DNA of 9,155 nt from Lachnospiraceae bacterium. GTDB lineage: Bacteria; Bacillota; Clostridia; Lachnospirales; Lachnospiraceae. The position numbers and the translations under genes are program-made. Below the pieces are notes generated by a model, which worked only from the letters and a program-made list of their open reading frames with translations, did no database searches and was not told where the DNA came from. Positions 1-6,847 of this stretch are shown here, one piece after another. How positions within the stretch are numbered: position 1 is the first letter of the stretch; each line of letters starts with the position of its first letter. Where the stretch lies: the NCBI GenBank assembly GCA_900753685.1, contig CAAEAB010000233.1:1-9155 (forward strand), read 5' to 3'.

Positions 1-82
1 AAATATCTATATTGAACACTCATAAGAGTGGCTCAATCTTAATTTCGATGAACATTCATCTTAGTTTTCGGACAGTCTCCCC
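1..82. other. Non-coding tail after the T7SS operon
   Basis: No gene is visible in these 82 bases at the window edge. They hold an imperfect stem-loop (11-37), a 6-bp inverted repeat with a 2-nt centre (47-60), and two similar copies of a TCTTA-TTTCG-like motif (37-47 and 59-70). The block next to the last stop codon reads GACTGTCCGAAAAC on the minus strand. It has the look of a transposable-element terminus, but I cannot confirm that from this window. Confidence 0.4.
11..37 (-). terminator. Possible weak terminator of the T7SS operon
   Basis: Arms ATTGA (11-15) and TCAAT (33-37) enclose a 5-bp CACTC/GAGTG stem (17-21 with 26-30) around a 4-nt loop, with a small asymmetric internal loop between the two helices. 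On the minus strand it lies about 46 nt after the last stop codon and is followed by AT-rich sequence rather than a clean T-run. It could end the operon, but it is weak, and readthrough into genes beyond the window is possible. Confidence 0.3.
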
Positions 83-379
83 CTAAAAAGAATTGCGGAT
101 ACGGGCCGCACAGGACGTATCCAGTGATTCAAATTTGTCCGCCGTCGTTCTGGCATAGTTCTCAAACTGTTTGATGATTTCTGTCAGGCTTCGCGCTTTT
201 GACACATAAGAGGTCATCAATTCCCCGTAGGCCTGACTTGACTCGCCCTTCCAACCGGCCACGATTCCTTCGGACAGATTCTCCATCCCGGAATTCAGCG
301 CTTCGTACTCGGCAATATGCGATTGCAGTGAAGCCGCCTGGTTTCTCAATGTATCCATATCGATTCGTATTCTGGCCAT
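83..379 (-). CDS. WXG100 family protein (ESAT-6-like), last gene of the operon
   Basis: This 98-aa protein has the size and helix-turn-helix layout of WXG100 proteins, which form antiparallel four-helix-bundle dimers and are exported by type VII secretion systems. The signature turn is W43-K44-G45, flanked by two amphipathic helices (about 8-40 and 46-88). No signal peptide is present, as expected for the family. A strict C-terminal YxxxD/E export motif is not obvious; the nearest candidate is around Y75-D81 with wider spacing. The ATG is preceded by an AGGAGG-type ribosome binding site that overlaps the stop of the gene upstream, and the gap between the genes is 14 nt. It is therefore co-transcribed with the essC operon. 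It could be a secreted substrate in its own right or a partner of a toxin or of the WXG-less paralogue next door. Confidence 0.88.
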   Translation of the reverse strand: MARIRIDMDTLRNQAASLQSHIAEYEALNSGMENLSEGIVAGWKGESSQAYGELMTSYVSKARSLTEIIKQFENYARTTADKFESLDTSCAARIRNSF

Positions 380-393
380 AATATATCCCCCTC

Positions 394-699
394 CTAGAGC
401 AATCTGCCGATAATACTCTGACCAAGTTCGGCATCTCTTTGCTGATAATCCTGAACGACCTTTGCAATCAGTTGTTTTGACTGCACCAGATTTTTATTGA
501 GGCGGTCAATTTTTATCTTTAATTCCCCGGCTTTTTCAGCAATGGCGGTGCCGGTCTGACCCGACATGCTCTCGGCGCACTGCTGTAACTGCACAATTGC
601 CGTCCGGGACTGTTCCAACTGTTCGATGGCGCTGCTGAGTTTGTTCATGTCGGCTCTTGCCGCGGACGGACTGATAGTGATCACTCCATTATAACTCAT
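394..699 (-). CDS. WXG100-like helical-hairpin protein lacking the W-x-G motif
   Basis: This 101-aa protein is nearly all helical by inspection, with two long segments (about 13-44 and 53-92) joined by a turn at residues 46-50 (SGQTG). The turn sits where WXG100 proteins carry W-x-G, but no tryptophan exists anywhere in the protein. The size, heptad-like pattern and location between T7SS genes suggest a divergent WXG100-superfamily member or one of the small helical partner proteins that accompany T7SS substrates. Its ATG lies inside the end of the upstream gene (11-nt overlap) behind a good GAGGAGGA site 7 nt away, which implies translational coupling. It may heterodimerise with the true WXG100 encoded just downstream. 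Family assignment by name is not possible by eye. Confidence 0.75.
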   Translation of the reverse strand: MSYNGVITISPSAARADMNKLSSAIEQLEQSRTAIVQLQQCAESMSGQTGTAIAEKAGELKIKIDRLNKNLVQSKQLIAKVVQDYQQRDAELGQSIIGRLL

Positions 700-1282
700 A
701 CGAAAATCCTCCTCTCAACCATGTATCCAAAACAAGGTTTATGGCTTCATCTGCCGTTACCGGTCTCTGCTTTCCGTTCCCATCCTTTATATAAATACCC
801 TTCTCATCTGAACTGAGTCGCTGCTCCGCGCCCCCAACGCCGATTTTTGCATATTTACAGGAGATGACGACCGCTTTTTGACCGTCAAAAATTTTGTTTA
901 ACATATTCGATGTTTCTGCAAATATATCCTTTGCCGGTCTTATATGTAGTTGGTCTTCCGCTGCTGTCACAGCTGTCCGTACCTCCCCCTTTTGATGGAA
1001 CATATAAGCCCGTCCGTCGGAAGTCTCCACACAGGCTTCTTCCTTTCCAAAAAATATTGGTGAAAACAGAGCCTCATAAGCCGGGAGTACCTTTAGATTT
1101 CCCGTAAAATCCTCCTGAAGGATGCCGGCTCTAAGAAGCGCCGAAATACTTTTATTTTTTAAATATGTATACTGCTTTTGAATATCTGGCATCGCCTTGA
1201 TGTACCGATAATCAATATATTTTGCTTTTAGAATTTCCCCGAGAAAATAAAGCTGCTCGCAGGTCAAAATCAATCCACCCAT
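689..1282 (-). CDS. T7SS-associated protein, candidate EspG-like chaperone
   Basis: This 197-aa soluble protein has no signal peptide or transmembrane segment. Function is not certain. The arrangement recalls actinobacterial EspG, the cytosolic chaperone of ESX substrates. An N-terminal helix follows the pattern L-x-x-x-x-L-x-x-L-G (about 4-16). A helical part then contains an ALLRAGIL stretch (about 48-55), a short linker, and a 'LKVLPAYEALFSPI' segment (about 63-76). After this comes a strand-rich core with S-D-G-R-A-Y-M-F (about 88-95) and an H-I-R-P segment near 113-116, and finally a helical C-terminus. The position between a WXG100 gene and two more WXG100-sized genes fits a substrate chaperone. 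The ATG follows a GGAGGA site 5 nt away, 15 nt after the previous stop. It could instead belong to one of the uncharacterised Firmicute T7SS families (for example the DUF508x group). Confidence 0.7.
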   Translation of the reverse strand: MGGLILTCEQLYFLGEILKAKYIDYRYIKAMPDIQKQYTYLKNKSISALLRAGILQEDFTGNLKVLPAYEALFSPIFFGKEEACVETSDGRAYMFHQKGEVRTAVTAAEDQLHIRPAKDIFAETSNMLNKIFDGQKAVVISCKYAKIGVGGAEQRLSSDEKGIYIKDGNGKQRPVTADEAINLVLDTWLRGGFSYEL

Positions 1283-1297
1283 AGTCTTCCTCCGCTC

Positions 1298-1600
1298 TTA
1301 CATCAGGCGCCGAATCATCTGCGCATTTTCACTGTCTTTGCCCGGAAGTTCCGCCAGAGTTTTCTGCAGCGCATTAATATACTCCCCAATCTCATCGGAG
1401 AAAGCCGCAAAAGTTTTCTCGCTGTCCTTATAACGCTCATACATACCGCGCTGCGCCTCGCCAACCCAGACATCGTTAAGCCCTTCGATAATTCTCTTTA
1501 AGGACTGGATCGCCATGTCGTAATTTTCCTTTGCCATTTTCGTCTGCGAGATGACGCCTTCCATCCCCTGTTTGTCCAATCTGATCAGATCACTTGCCAT
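1298..1600 (-). CDS. WXG100 family protein (ESAT-6-like)
   Basis: This 100-aa protein carries W45-V46-G47 between two amphipathic helices (about 8-42 and 48-84), the defining WXG100 layout. Such proteins dimerise as four-helix bundles, leave the cell through the EssC motor, and can also bind the last ATPase domain of EssC to trigger its assembly. It is the first WXG100 gene after essC and esaB, so it is the best candidate for the canonical EsxA/YukE-like substrate, although the order differs from Bacillus, where yukE comes first. The start is set by a near-perfect AAGGGAGGT site (1610-1619) 9 nt before the ATG, which overlaps the stop of the esaB-like gene. This is among the strongest ribosome binding sites in the operon and fits high expression of a substrate. 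Confidence 0.9.
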   Translation of the reverse strand: MASDLIRLDKQGMEGVISQTKMAKENYDMAIQSLKRIIEGLNDVWVGEAQRGMYERYKDSEKTFAAFSDEIGEYINALQKTLAELPGKDSENAQMIRRLM

Positions 1601-1617
1601 AATAAAAATACCTCCCT

Positions 1618-1875
1618 TTATATTTCATTTAATTCCAGATAATCGCCATCCCATATTCCGGCATTTTCAAGCGTCTCGTCCGGATTTATATTCCTGTCAA
1701 GCCGTTTGGCCCAAAGAACTTTATTTTTTCCTGATATCCGCAATGCTCGACGATATTCGTTCAGCGTTTCCACAATCTGGTTCACCAGAATTAATGCGGG
1801 CACGTTCGCAGGAAGCTCCATATCATAAGCGATATTTTTCCCTTCTGCCTTCACCAAAATCGTTACCATTACCAT
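1618..1875 (-). CDS. esaB: EsaB/YukD-like ubiquitin-fold protein of type VII secretion
   Basis: This 85-aa protein fits the YukD/EsaB family, small beta-grasp (ubiquitin-like) proteins encoded in Firmicute T7SS loci. In that family EsaB is needed for secretion or its control, without ubiquitin-type conjugation. The visible pattern is strand (about 3-11), strand (16-22), helix (26-42), then a C-terminal segment with N-P-D-E-T-L-x-x-A-G and W-D-G-D-Y-L-E-L (about 65-82), the typical ubiquitin-fold ending. There is no diglycine tail. It follows essC by 4 nt, and its ribosome binding site (GGGGGTG) lies within the last codons and stop of essC, so the two are probably translationally coupled. ATG codons at residues 1 and 3 are both possible starts; I kept the first. 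Confidence 0.82.
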   Translation of the reverse strand: MVMVTILVKAEGKNIAYDMELPANVPALILVNQIVETLNEYRRALRISGKNKVLWAKRLDRNINPDETLENAGIWDGDYLELNEI

Positions 1876-1879
1876 ACAC

Positions 1880-4800
1880 TCACCCCCGCTTTGCCAGTCG
1901 AACCGCCGTCACTTTGCCATTATCAAAATACAGGGCATCCTTTTCGATCGGTGTAAACTTTTCATCGTAGGAAAGCTCACTGTGATAACAGGAATATTTC
2001 GAAGGCAATCCGCTCAGAGCAATACATTTCTGCGAACCCGCCGCCTCCATGGCAAGGGGCTCTCTTACATTATACTTCAAAAATTCATCCACTTGCGACG
2101 TTACCACGACAAGAATGCCAAGGCCCCTTCCATTTCTCAGAATTGCTGTCAACGCGCTCTTTACCTGTTCTTCCACAGTTTTCAAGAGATGACAGATATC
2201 TGAAATAACCATACATATCTGCGGCCTGGAACTGTCATGGCCTTCGGTCTGTCGTTCGGTCAAAATATCTATGATCTCATTTAAAACATTCTTCAGCTCC
2301 TGACCATCCTCGTAGGAAGCATAGGCTGCGCCGACGTTACGAAATTCTCCCAATGTGCCGTCTTCTCTATCCAAAAAATACACTTGATTAGCCATACCTT
2401 TGCAAAGCAGCGATGCGATTGCCTTTTCTGCCTCCTGCGCCGCCGAAAGCGATTCGCCACAAATATTCAATACATATTTTTCAGACATATCCACATACAA
2501 AATATCAGAGCTTTTCAATGCAATACCGATTGGAATCTGGTCCGACCGGTCATATACAGCGGCCATATCCTTCACATAAACTTCCTCCGGCGTCACTGCA
2601 ACAGCTTTTGCTTTACAGCCAAAGGCCGCCTGGTTCATTTTATCAGCCAGTTCTTCCATATCGACTCCTGTGTTCCAGAGGGCCGTCTGGAATATAACCG
2701 GCGGATTTCCTTTTATTAAAGCGCGTCCCGGAACATTCGGCAATTCGGCGCCGTCAAGATGGCCGACGATTTGCGAATATTCATTGCGGTCATTGAGCCT
2801 CAGTGTGATCGCCGACGGAATGTTATTCATCACTCTGTGACTGATGCCCATCTGGTTATTCGCCGTAAAGATCATATGTATGCCATACGTGGAACCTTCC
2901 TGGGAAACTTTTTCAAACATTTCATCTAATGACGGGAACTGTCTTGAAGCGCTCAGATAATTATCTACTATAAGCAGCACTGACGGTAATTCCTGAATAT
3001 GACTGTTGTAAAATGAGCTTATATTCTTCTTCTGGAAAAATTGTTTCCTCACTTCAATCTCATGCAAAAGCATCTGTTTGAGTTTCTCAAGTTTTTCTTC
3101 TTCATAATCCATAGCGACGCAGCCTGCCTGAGGCAGCGATTCAAAACCGCTCATACTGCGTCCGCCAAAGTCCATAATGTACATATTCAGTTCTTTTGGC
3201 GAGCAAACGCAGGCAGCGGATAATATCACCGTCTTTAAGAAACTGGTCTTTCCTGAGGATGCGCCTCCAAACACAGCAAAATGACTGAATCTCCCAAAGT
3301 CAAGATATTGAATTCCCTGACTCTGCTGTCTCGGGCAGTCAAACATACCCACAGGGAGTACAAAACGTCCGCTGTTCGTATGCCATGCCGTACCGTCAAA
3401 CATATCCTCTGTTCTTATATGGTTAAACGGCAGCCGGGCCGGAAGTTCGTTAAGCCACAAGCCTGGCAGTTTGGAGATGTGATTGGCCGCCGCCACCGCT
3501 TTTAAGTGATCAATGATCGCGTCAAGTTCTGTTTTCTCGGCAAATCCGTTTGTTTTATCAGATTTTGAAACGCCGATACGCTGGCCGCTGACATCCACTA
3601 TACTGACTTTGTTTGTAAATTCTTGTTTATTCTTGTTATCGGCCTTATATTCCGCGCCGCTGTAAAAGCTCTGGATCAATTCATAAATCTCATCATTACC
3701 GACGCGCACATAAGCCCGTCCGGCCTGTGTGATCGTTGCGGCATCCGGATGTTTTAAAAGCTCCCGGCTGTCTGAAACATCATTTAATTTCATACAGATG
3801 CGGAATCTTGAGTTGGCGTCAATCTGGTCATTGACTACGCCGGTAGGTTTCTGGGTAGCCAGAAGGACATGGATTCCCAGGCTTCGCCCTACCCGGGCAA
3901 AGCTTGTCAATGCGGACATAAATTCCGGTTCCTCGCGCTTTAATTCCGCAAATTCATCTGAAATCAACACAAGATGGGGCATTGGTCTTGATACCTGACC
4001 GCATTTATACATGCGCTGATACTGACCGATAGAGGACACCCCGCTGTCTTTAAATTGCATCTCCCTGCGCTGAATCTCTGCCTCGATGGATACGAGAATA
4101 CGCTGGATATTGGTGTCGATATTTGTAATCTTGCCAACGACATGGGGAAGTCCCTCCAATAAGTTGGCCATACTTCCGCCCTTGTAGTCAATAATGACAA
4201 AATTGACTTCATGGGGATGATAATTTACCGCCATGGACAGAATCAGGCTCTGGATCAGCTCGCTCTTACCGGAACCGGTAGTACCTGCGATCAGTCCGTG
4301 GGCGCCGTCCGCATCCGAATGAATGTCAAGAGAGAATATCTTTCCTTCCGCCGTTACTCCCAAAGGCGCCGCCAGACTTCGGTATCCTGCATTTTTAGTC
4401 CATCGTTTAAGTACATTCAAATCCCCGGCATGCTTCACACCATATCCTTCCAGAAAAGTAATCGTATTTGGCAGAGCATTCCGACTGTGAACATCGAACA
4501 ACTTTATCGCCGCCATCCGACGTGCAAATTCATCAAATCTTCGTCGATCAATACTTTGATCCATTACAAAACAAGTCTGCATATTTCTGCTGTATCGCTC
4601 ATACCCTATCGGCTCATCGGTTAAATCTAATATATATTCACAATTTCTCGGCAGGAAATATACATCATCATAAAGATATAACGCAGTAATACCAAGGGAA
4701 CTGTCATTATTGGACAGAGTCTGTATCAACGGCTCATATTCTGTCTTCGTTCTGCTGCCAAAAATGCAGATATAATAAGGCAGTTCCGCTCCTTGCCTGC

Positions 4801-6325
4801 GGCGGCTCTCTCCGTCCCCAAACATACGTTTTTTTGCAATATCATGAATAACCTCGCATACCATATGGGCTCGTTTCGCATCAAAGGAAAGAAAACGGAA
4901 CTGTTTATTATCGTCCCATATATGCGGAAGCCACCGGAGCGCCGCCCATAGACCGCGTTCTTCTTCATCGAAAATCCCAACGATACGCACATCTTTGTAC
5001 ATATGTAATGTGGTCAGAGAGACTATCATATTCCGTACCAAATGTACGGTTCTTGCACGTTCCCCAATGATTCCTATGCTGCTATACTCCATCAAAGACA
5101 GATTCACAGGGGAATTGACAACGATGTTTTCCTCCACAGTATGTGCCTGCAGTTCCTCCATTGCATCGGTCTGCATGACAAAACCTGTATGCGGATTTTG
5201 ACATTTTAAATCCACACAAAGATTGTTCGGTCCCATACCGAGACGCAGACGCAGAAAATCGTCATCCCCCGGCATCCGCTCCCATATATTACGTTTTAAT
5301 CCCATTACCGAATCATAGCATCCTTTCGGATCCGGGTTTTCATTCGTCAAAATCCGCTTCTGTACTTCCGCCACCTTTGTAATCTTCGCCAATTGATCCG
5401 CCATATAAGCGGTATACTTTTCTCTTCTGTCACGCTCATAGGTCTCAAGCTTCTCTTTCATTTCTTTATTGCGCTTCCCGGAAAAAAACATGTTCGAAGC
5501 CGAAGTCGCAGTCCTCAGCGCCAGAAGCATCGGATTCGCCATTCCATAGGCCAATGTAGTTGCCATCATTGCGCCGTAATTAATGATATTCGCCACATTA
5601 TTATTCGCATCGAAAATCTGTGCTGCGGCCGGCGGATTTGAAATAACGATCGGTTCGCTCGGCATGCGCTCACGAATACGCGGTGAGCGACGATAATTCA
5701 AATATTTATCCCGATTATTTTTTCTTCCCTGCGGGGCGTTATCCGCTTCTTTCCAGTTGATCCGAAGCGAGCTTCCCACGTTCACAAAATGCAAACTGCC
5801 GTTCACCAGCCGAATCTGCGCCGTAAGTATCTGAAGAACGTCCCCAAAACGCATCGGCGTCTGGCGAACTCTGCGCCCATTCAAAAACAGGCCGTTCGTG
5901 CTGTTTAAATCCTCAATCCACACCTCTCCATGCCTGATGCGCACCACAAAATGCCTGCCGGACACAAAGGGCAGTCCGATCACGATATCATTTCCGCTGT
6001 TCCGTCCCACCGTCAGATCACCGTCAAACGGAAGTTTTAATACATATTCAGACTCCCCGGTATAATAACTCATAAAAAGGACCGTTCCACCACTATCCAG
6101 AACCACATGTCGGTCCATAGGAAGAGCATCCTGCATCGTTTGGAGCGGACCGTTCTGTTTTAGGGATATCCCGGCGCCTTTTGCATAAAAAACATATTGC
6201 CCTTCTGTCATATCGTCTACTTTCACAGTATCCTTTTTGCCGCTTCCGAAACTCACCTGTCTATTCGAGTTGATGATAGAATAGTATAAATGATTTTTAT
6301 ATTTCAAAGAAATTGCGACGGCCAT
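1880..6325 (-). CDS. essC: EssC-type FtsK/SpoIIIE ATPase, motor of type VII secretion
   Basis: EssC is the membrane-anchored motor of Firmicute type VII secretion; its ATPase domains select and drive export of WXG100 and LXG substrates. At 1481 aa it is full length for the family (about 1480). An N-terminal FHA-like region (about 1-95) is followed by a canonical FHA domain with G107-R108, S122-G-R-H125 and N141-S-T-N-G145. A membrane-anchor region lies near 243-281, then a coiled-coil-like stretch (285-325) and a degenerate ATPase-like domain (about 405-600). The first true FtsK domain has Walker A GTTGSGKS (681-688) and Walker B ending D790-E791. The second has GGASSGKT (1020-1027), but D1121-N1122 replaces Asp-Glu. 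The third has no working P-loop (about 1287-1297) and a degenerate Walker B at D1376. The ATG has an AAGGAG site 11 nt upstream. The anchor region is unusually polar and the gene heads its operon; both are odd for the family. Confidence 0.95.
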   Translation of the reverse strand: MAVAISLKYKNHLYYSIINSNRQVSFGSGKKDTVKVDDMTEGQYVFYAKGAGISLKQNGPLQTMQDALPMDRHVVLDSGGTVLFMSYYTGESEYVLKLPFDGDLTVGRNSGNDIVIGLPFVSGRHFVVRIRHGEVWIEDLNSTNGLFLNGRRVRQTPMRFGDVLQILTAQIRLVNGSLHFVNVGSSLRINWKEADNAPQGRKNNRDKYLNYRRSPRIRERMPSEPIVISNPPAAAQIFDANNNVANIINYGAMMATTLAYGMANPMLLALRTATSASNMFFSGKRNKEMKEKLETYERDRREKYTAYMADQLAKITKVAEVQKRILTNENPDPKGCYDSVMGLKRNIWERMPGDDDFLRLRLGMGPNNLCVDLKCQNPHTGFVMQTDAMEELQAHTVEENIVVNSPVNLSLMEYSSIGIIGERARTVHLVRNMIVSLTTLHMYKDVRIVGIFDEEERGLWAALRWLPHIWDDNKQFRFLSFDAKRAHMVCEVIHDIAKKRMFGDGESRRRQGAELPYYICIFGSRTKTEYEPLIQTLSNNDSSLGITALYLYDDVYFLPRNCEYILDLTDEPIGYERYSRNMQTCFVMDQSIDRRRFDEFARRMAAIKLFDVHSRNALPNTITFLEGYGVKHAGDLNVLKRWTKNAGYRSLAAPLGVTAEGKIFSLDIHSDADGAHGLIAGTTGSGKSELIQSLILSMAVNYHPHEVNFVIIDYKGGSMANLLEGLPHVVGKITNIDTNIQRILVSIEAEIQRREMQFKDSGVSSIGQYQRMYKCGQVSRPMPHLVLISDEFAELKREEPEFMSALTSFARVGRSLGIHVLLATQKPTGVVNDQIDANSRFRICMKLNDVSDSRELLKHPDAATITQAGRAYVRVGNDEIYELIQSFYSGAEYKADNKNKQEFTNKVSIVDVSGQRIGVSKSDKTNGFAEKTELDAIIDHLKAVAAANHISKLPGLWLNELPARLPFNHIRTEDMFDGTAWHTNSGRFVLPVGMFDCPRQQSQGIQYLDFGRFSHFAVFGGASSGKTSFLKTVILSAACVCSPKELNMYIMDFGGRSMSGFESLPQAGCVAMDYEEEKLEKLKQMLLHEIEVRKQFFQKKNISSFYNSHIQELPSVLLIVDNYLSASRQFPSLDEMFEKVSQEGSTYGIHMIFTANNQMGISHRVMNNIPSAITLRLNDRNEYSQIVGHLDGAELPNVPGRALIKGNPPVIFQTALWNTGVDMEELADKMNQAAFGCKAKAVAVTPEEVYVKDMAAVYDRSDQIPIGIALKSSDILYVDMSEKYVLNICGESLSAAQEAEKAIASLLCKGMANQVYFLDREDGTLGEFRNVGAAYASYEDGQELKNVLNEIIDILTERQTEGHDSSRPQICMVISDICHLLKTVEEQVKSALTAILRNGRGLGILVVVTSQVDEFLKYNVREPLAMEAAGSQKCIALSGLPSKYSCYHSELSYDEKFTPIEKDALYFDNGKVTAVRLAKRG

Positions 6326-6336
6326 TGTTCACCCAA

Positions 6337-6342
6337 CTCCTT
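6337..6342 (-). promoter_or_regulatory. Ribosome binding site of essC
   Basis: AAGGAG on the minus strand, 11 nt before the ATG at 6325. The spacing is slightly long but acceptable. No better in-frame start lies upstream. Confidence 0.7.
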
Positions 6343-6385
6343 TTTATTCTGATTGCCAATTCTGACCAGGTAATTTTATATCCTC

Positions 6386-6413
6386 ATTATGTCATACTTC
6401 CATCATCCGCCAA
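6386..6413 (-). promoter_or_regulatory. Probable promoter of the T7SS operon
   Basis: On the minus strand TTGGCG (6408-6413) is separated by 16 nt from CATAAT (6386-6391), and a TG one base before the -10 makes it an extended -10 element. The predicted start is near 6379, giving a leader of about 54 nt before essC. It lies just downstream of the tRNA operon terminator, where a new transcription unit would be expected to begin. A TATAAA at about 6376-6381 is an alternative -10 but has no good -35. Confidence 0.5.
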
Positions 6414-6424
6414 TGAATTTTAAC

Positions 6425-6460
6425 AAAAAAATAGATCCATGGAAGTTCCATGAATCTATT
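6425..6460 (-). terminator. Intrinsic terminator of the tRNA operon
   Basis: A long, almost perfect hairpin on the minus strand: AATAGAT pairs with ATCTATT, then a T-G wobble, then CATGGA pairs with TCCATG around a short loop. It is followed directly by seven T residues. It sits 11 nt after the 3' end of tRNA-Gly(GCC) and separates the tRNA operon from the T7SS operon. Confidence 0.92.
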
Positions 6461-6471
6461 ACTCTCTTTAG

Positions 6472-6543
6472 AGCGCGAGACGGGATTCGAACCCGCGACC
6501 CTCGCCTTGGCAAGGCGATACTCCACCACTGAGCCACTCGCGC
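6472..6543 (-). tRNA. tRNA-Gly(GCC)
   Basis: A 72-nt cloverleaf on the minus strand. The acceptor stem is GCGCGAG/CTCGCGC with a U discriminator, as is usual for bacterial tRNA-Gly. The anticodon stem TCGCC/GGCGA encloses loop TTGCCAA, placing anticodon GCC at 6509-6511. The T arm contains GGGTTCGAATCCC. The 3' CCA is not encoded, so it must be added by tRNA nucleotidyltransferase. It is the last gene of the three-tRNA operon. Confidence 0.97.
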
Positions 6544-6562
6544 ATAATTTATTTAATTGTAC

Positions 6563-6633
6563 AGCGGGTGATGGGAATCGAACCCACGTATCCAGCTTGG
6601 AAGGCTGGTGTTCTACCATTGAACTACACCCGC
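6563..6633 (-). tRNA. tRNA-Gly(TCC)
   Basis: A 71-nt cloverleaf on the minus strand. The acceptor stem is GCGGGTG/CACCCGC with a U discriminator, the anticodon stem is CCAGC/GCTGG, and the loop CTTCCAA gives anticodon TCC at 6599-6601. No CCA is encoded. Its 5' end is separated from the 3' end of tRNA-Phe by a single base (6634), while 19 nt separate it from tRNA-Gly(GCC). With its neighbour, the operon supplies both wobble types of glycine decoding. Confidence 0.97.
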
Positions 6634-6634
6634 G

Positions 6635-6707
<73 letters not shown>

Positions 6708-6740
6708 AAATAGCTGCTGATCTTCAACAGCAACGATAGT

Positions 6741-6769
6741 ATATTACCATTTAAAAACTTTTTTGTCAA
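6741..6769 (-). promoter_or_regulatory. Strong promoter of the tRNA Phe-Gly-Gly operon
   Basis: On the minus strand a perfect -35 TTGACA (6764-6769) is followed after 17 nt by TAATAT (6741-6746), with TG one base upstream of the -10. The -35 is flanked by A/T-rich sequence that could act as an UP element. Transcription should start near 6734. The near-consensus form and spacing are typical of housekeeping-sigma promoters for stable RNA. Confidence 0.9.
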
Positions 6770-6810
6770 GCATTCTATTTTATTTTTCTCAAATTTCCGA
6801 ATATTAACTT

Positions 6811-6836
6811 TGCCGCCGAATTTGCACCCGGCGGCA
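6811..6836 (-). terminator. Stem-loop after ptsG, probable terminator
   Basis: An 8-bp GC-rich perfect stem (TGCCGCCG at 6811-6818 with CGGCGGCA at 6829-6836) around a 10-nt loop begins 11 nt after the ptsG stop. On the minus strand the sequence after it is AT-rich but has no continuous T-run, so it may act as a weak terminator or as an mRNA 3'-end stabiliser. Confidence 0.55.
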
Positions 6837-6847
6837 TTTAATTTCAA

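Noticed and set aside
1551..1970. A 139-aa plus-strand open reading frame across the esaB-like gene
   Set aside because: It overlaps three well-supported minus-strand genes antisense, has no domain features and no clear ribosome binding site.
4211..4624. A 137-aa plus-strand open reading frame inside essC
   Set aside because: It is antisense to the conserved first FtsK domain including the P-loop, so it is a shadow of essC.
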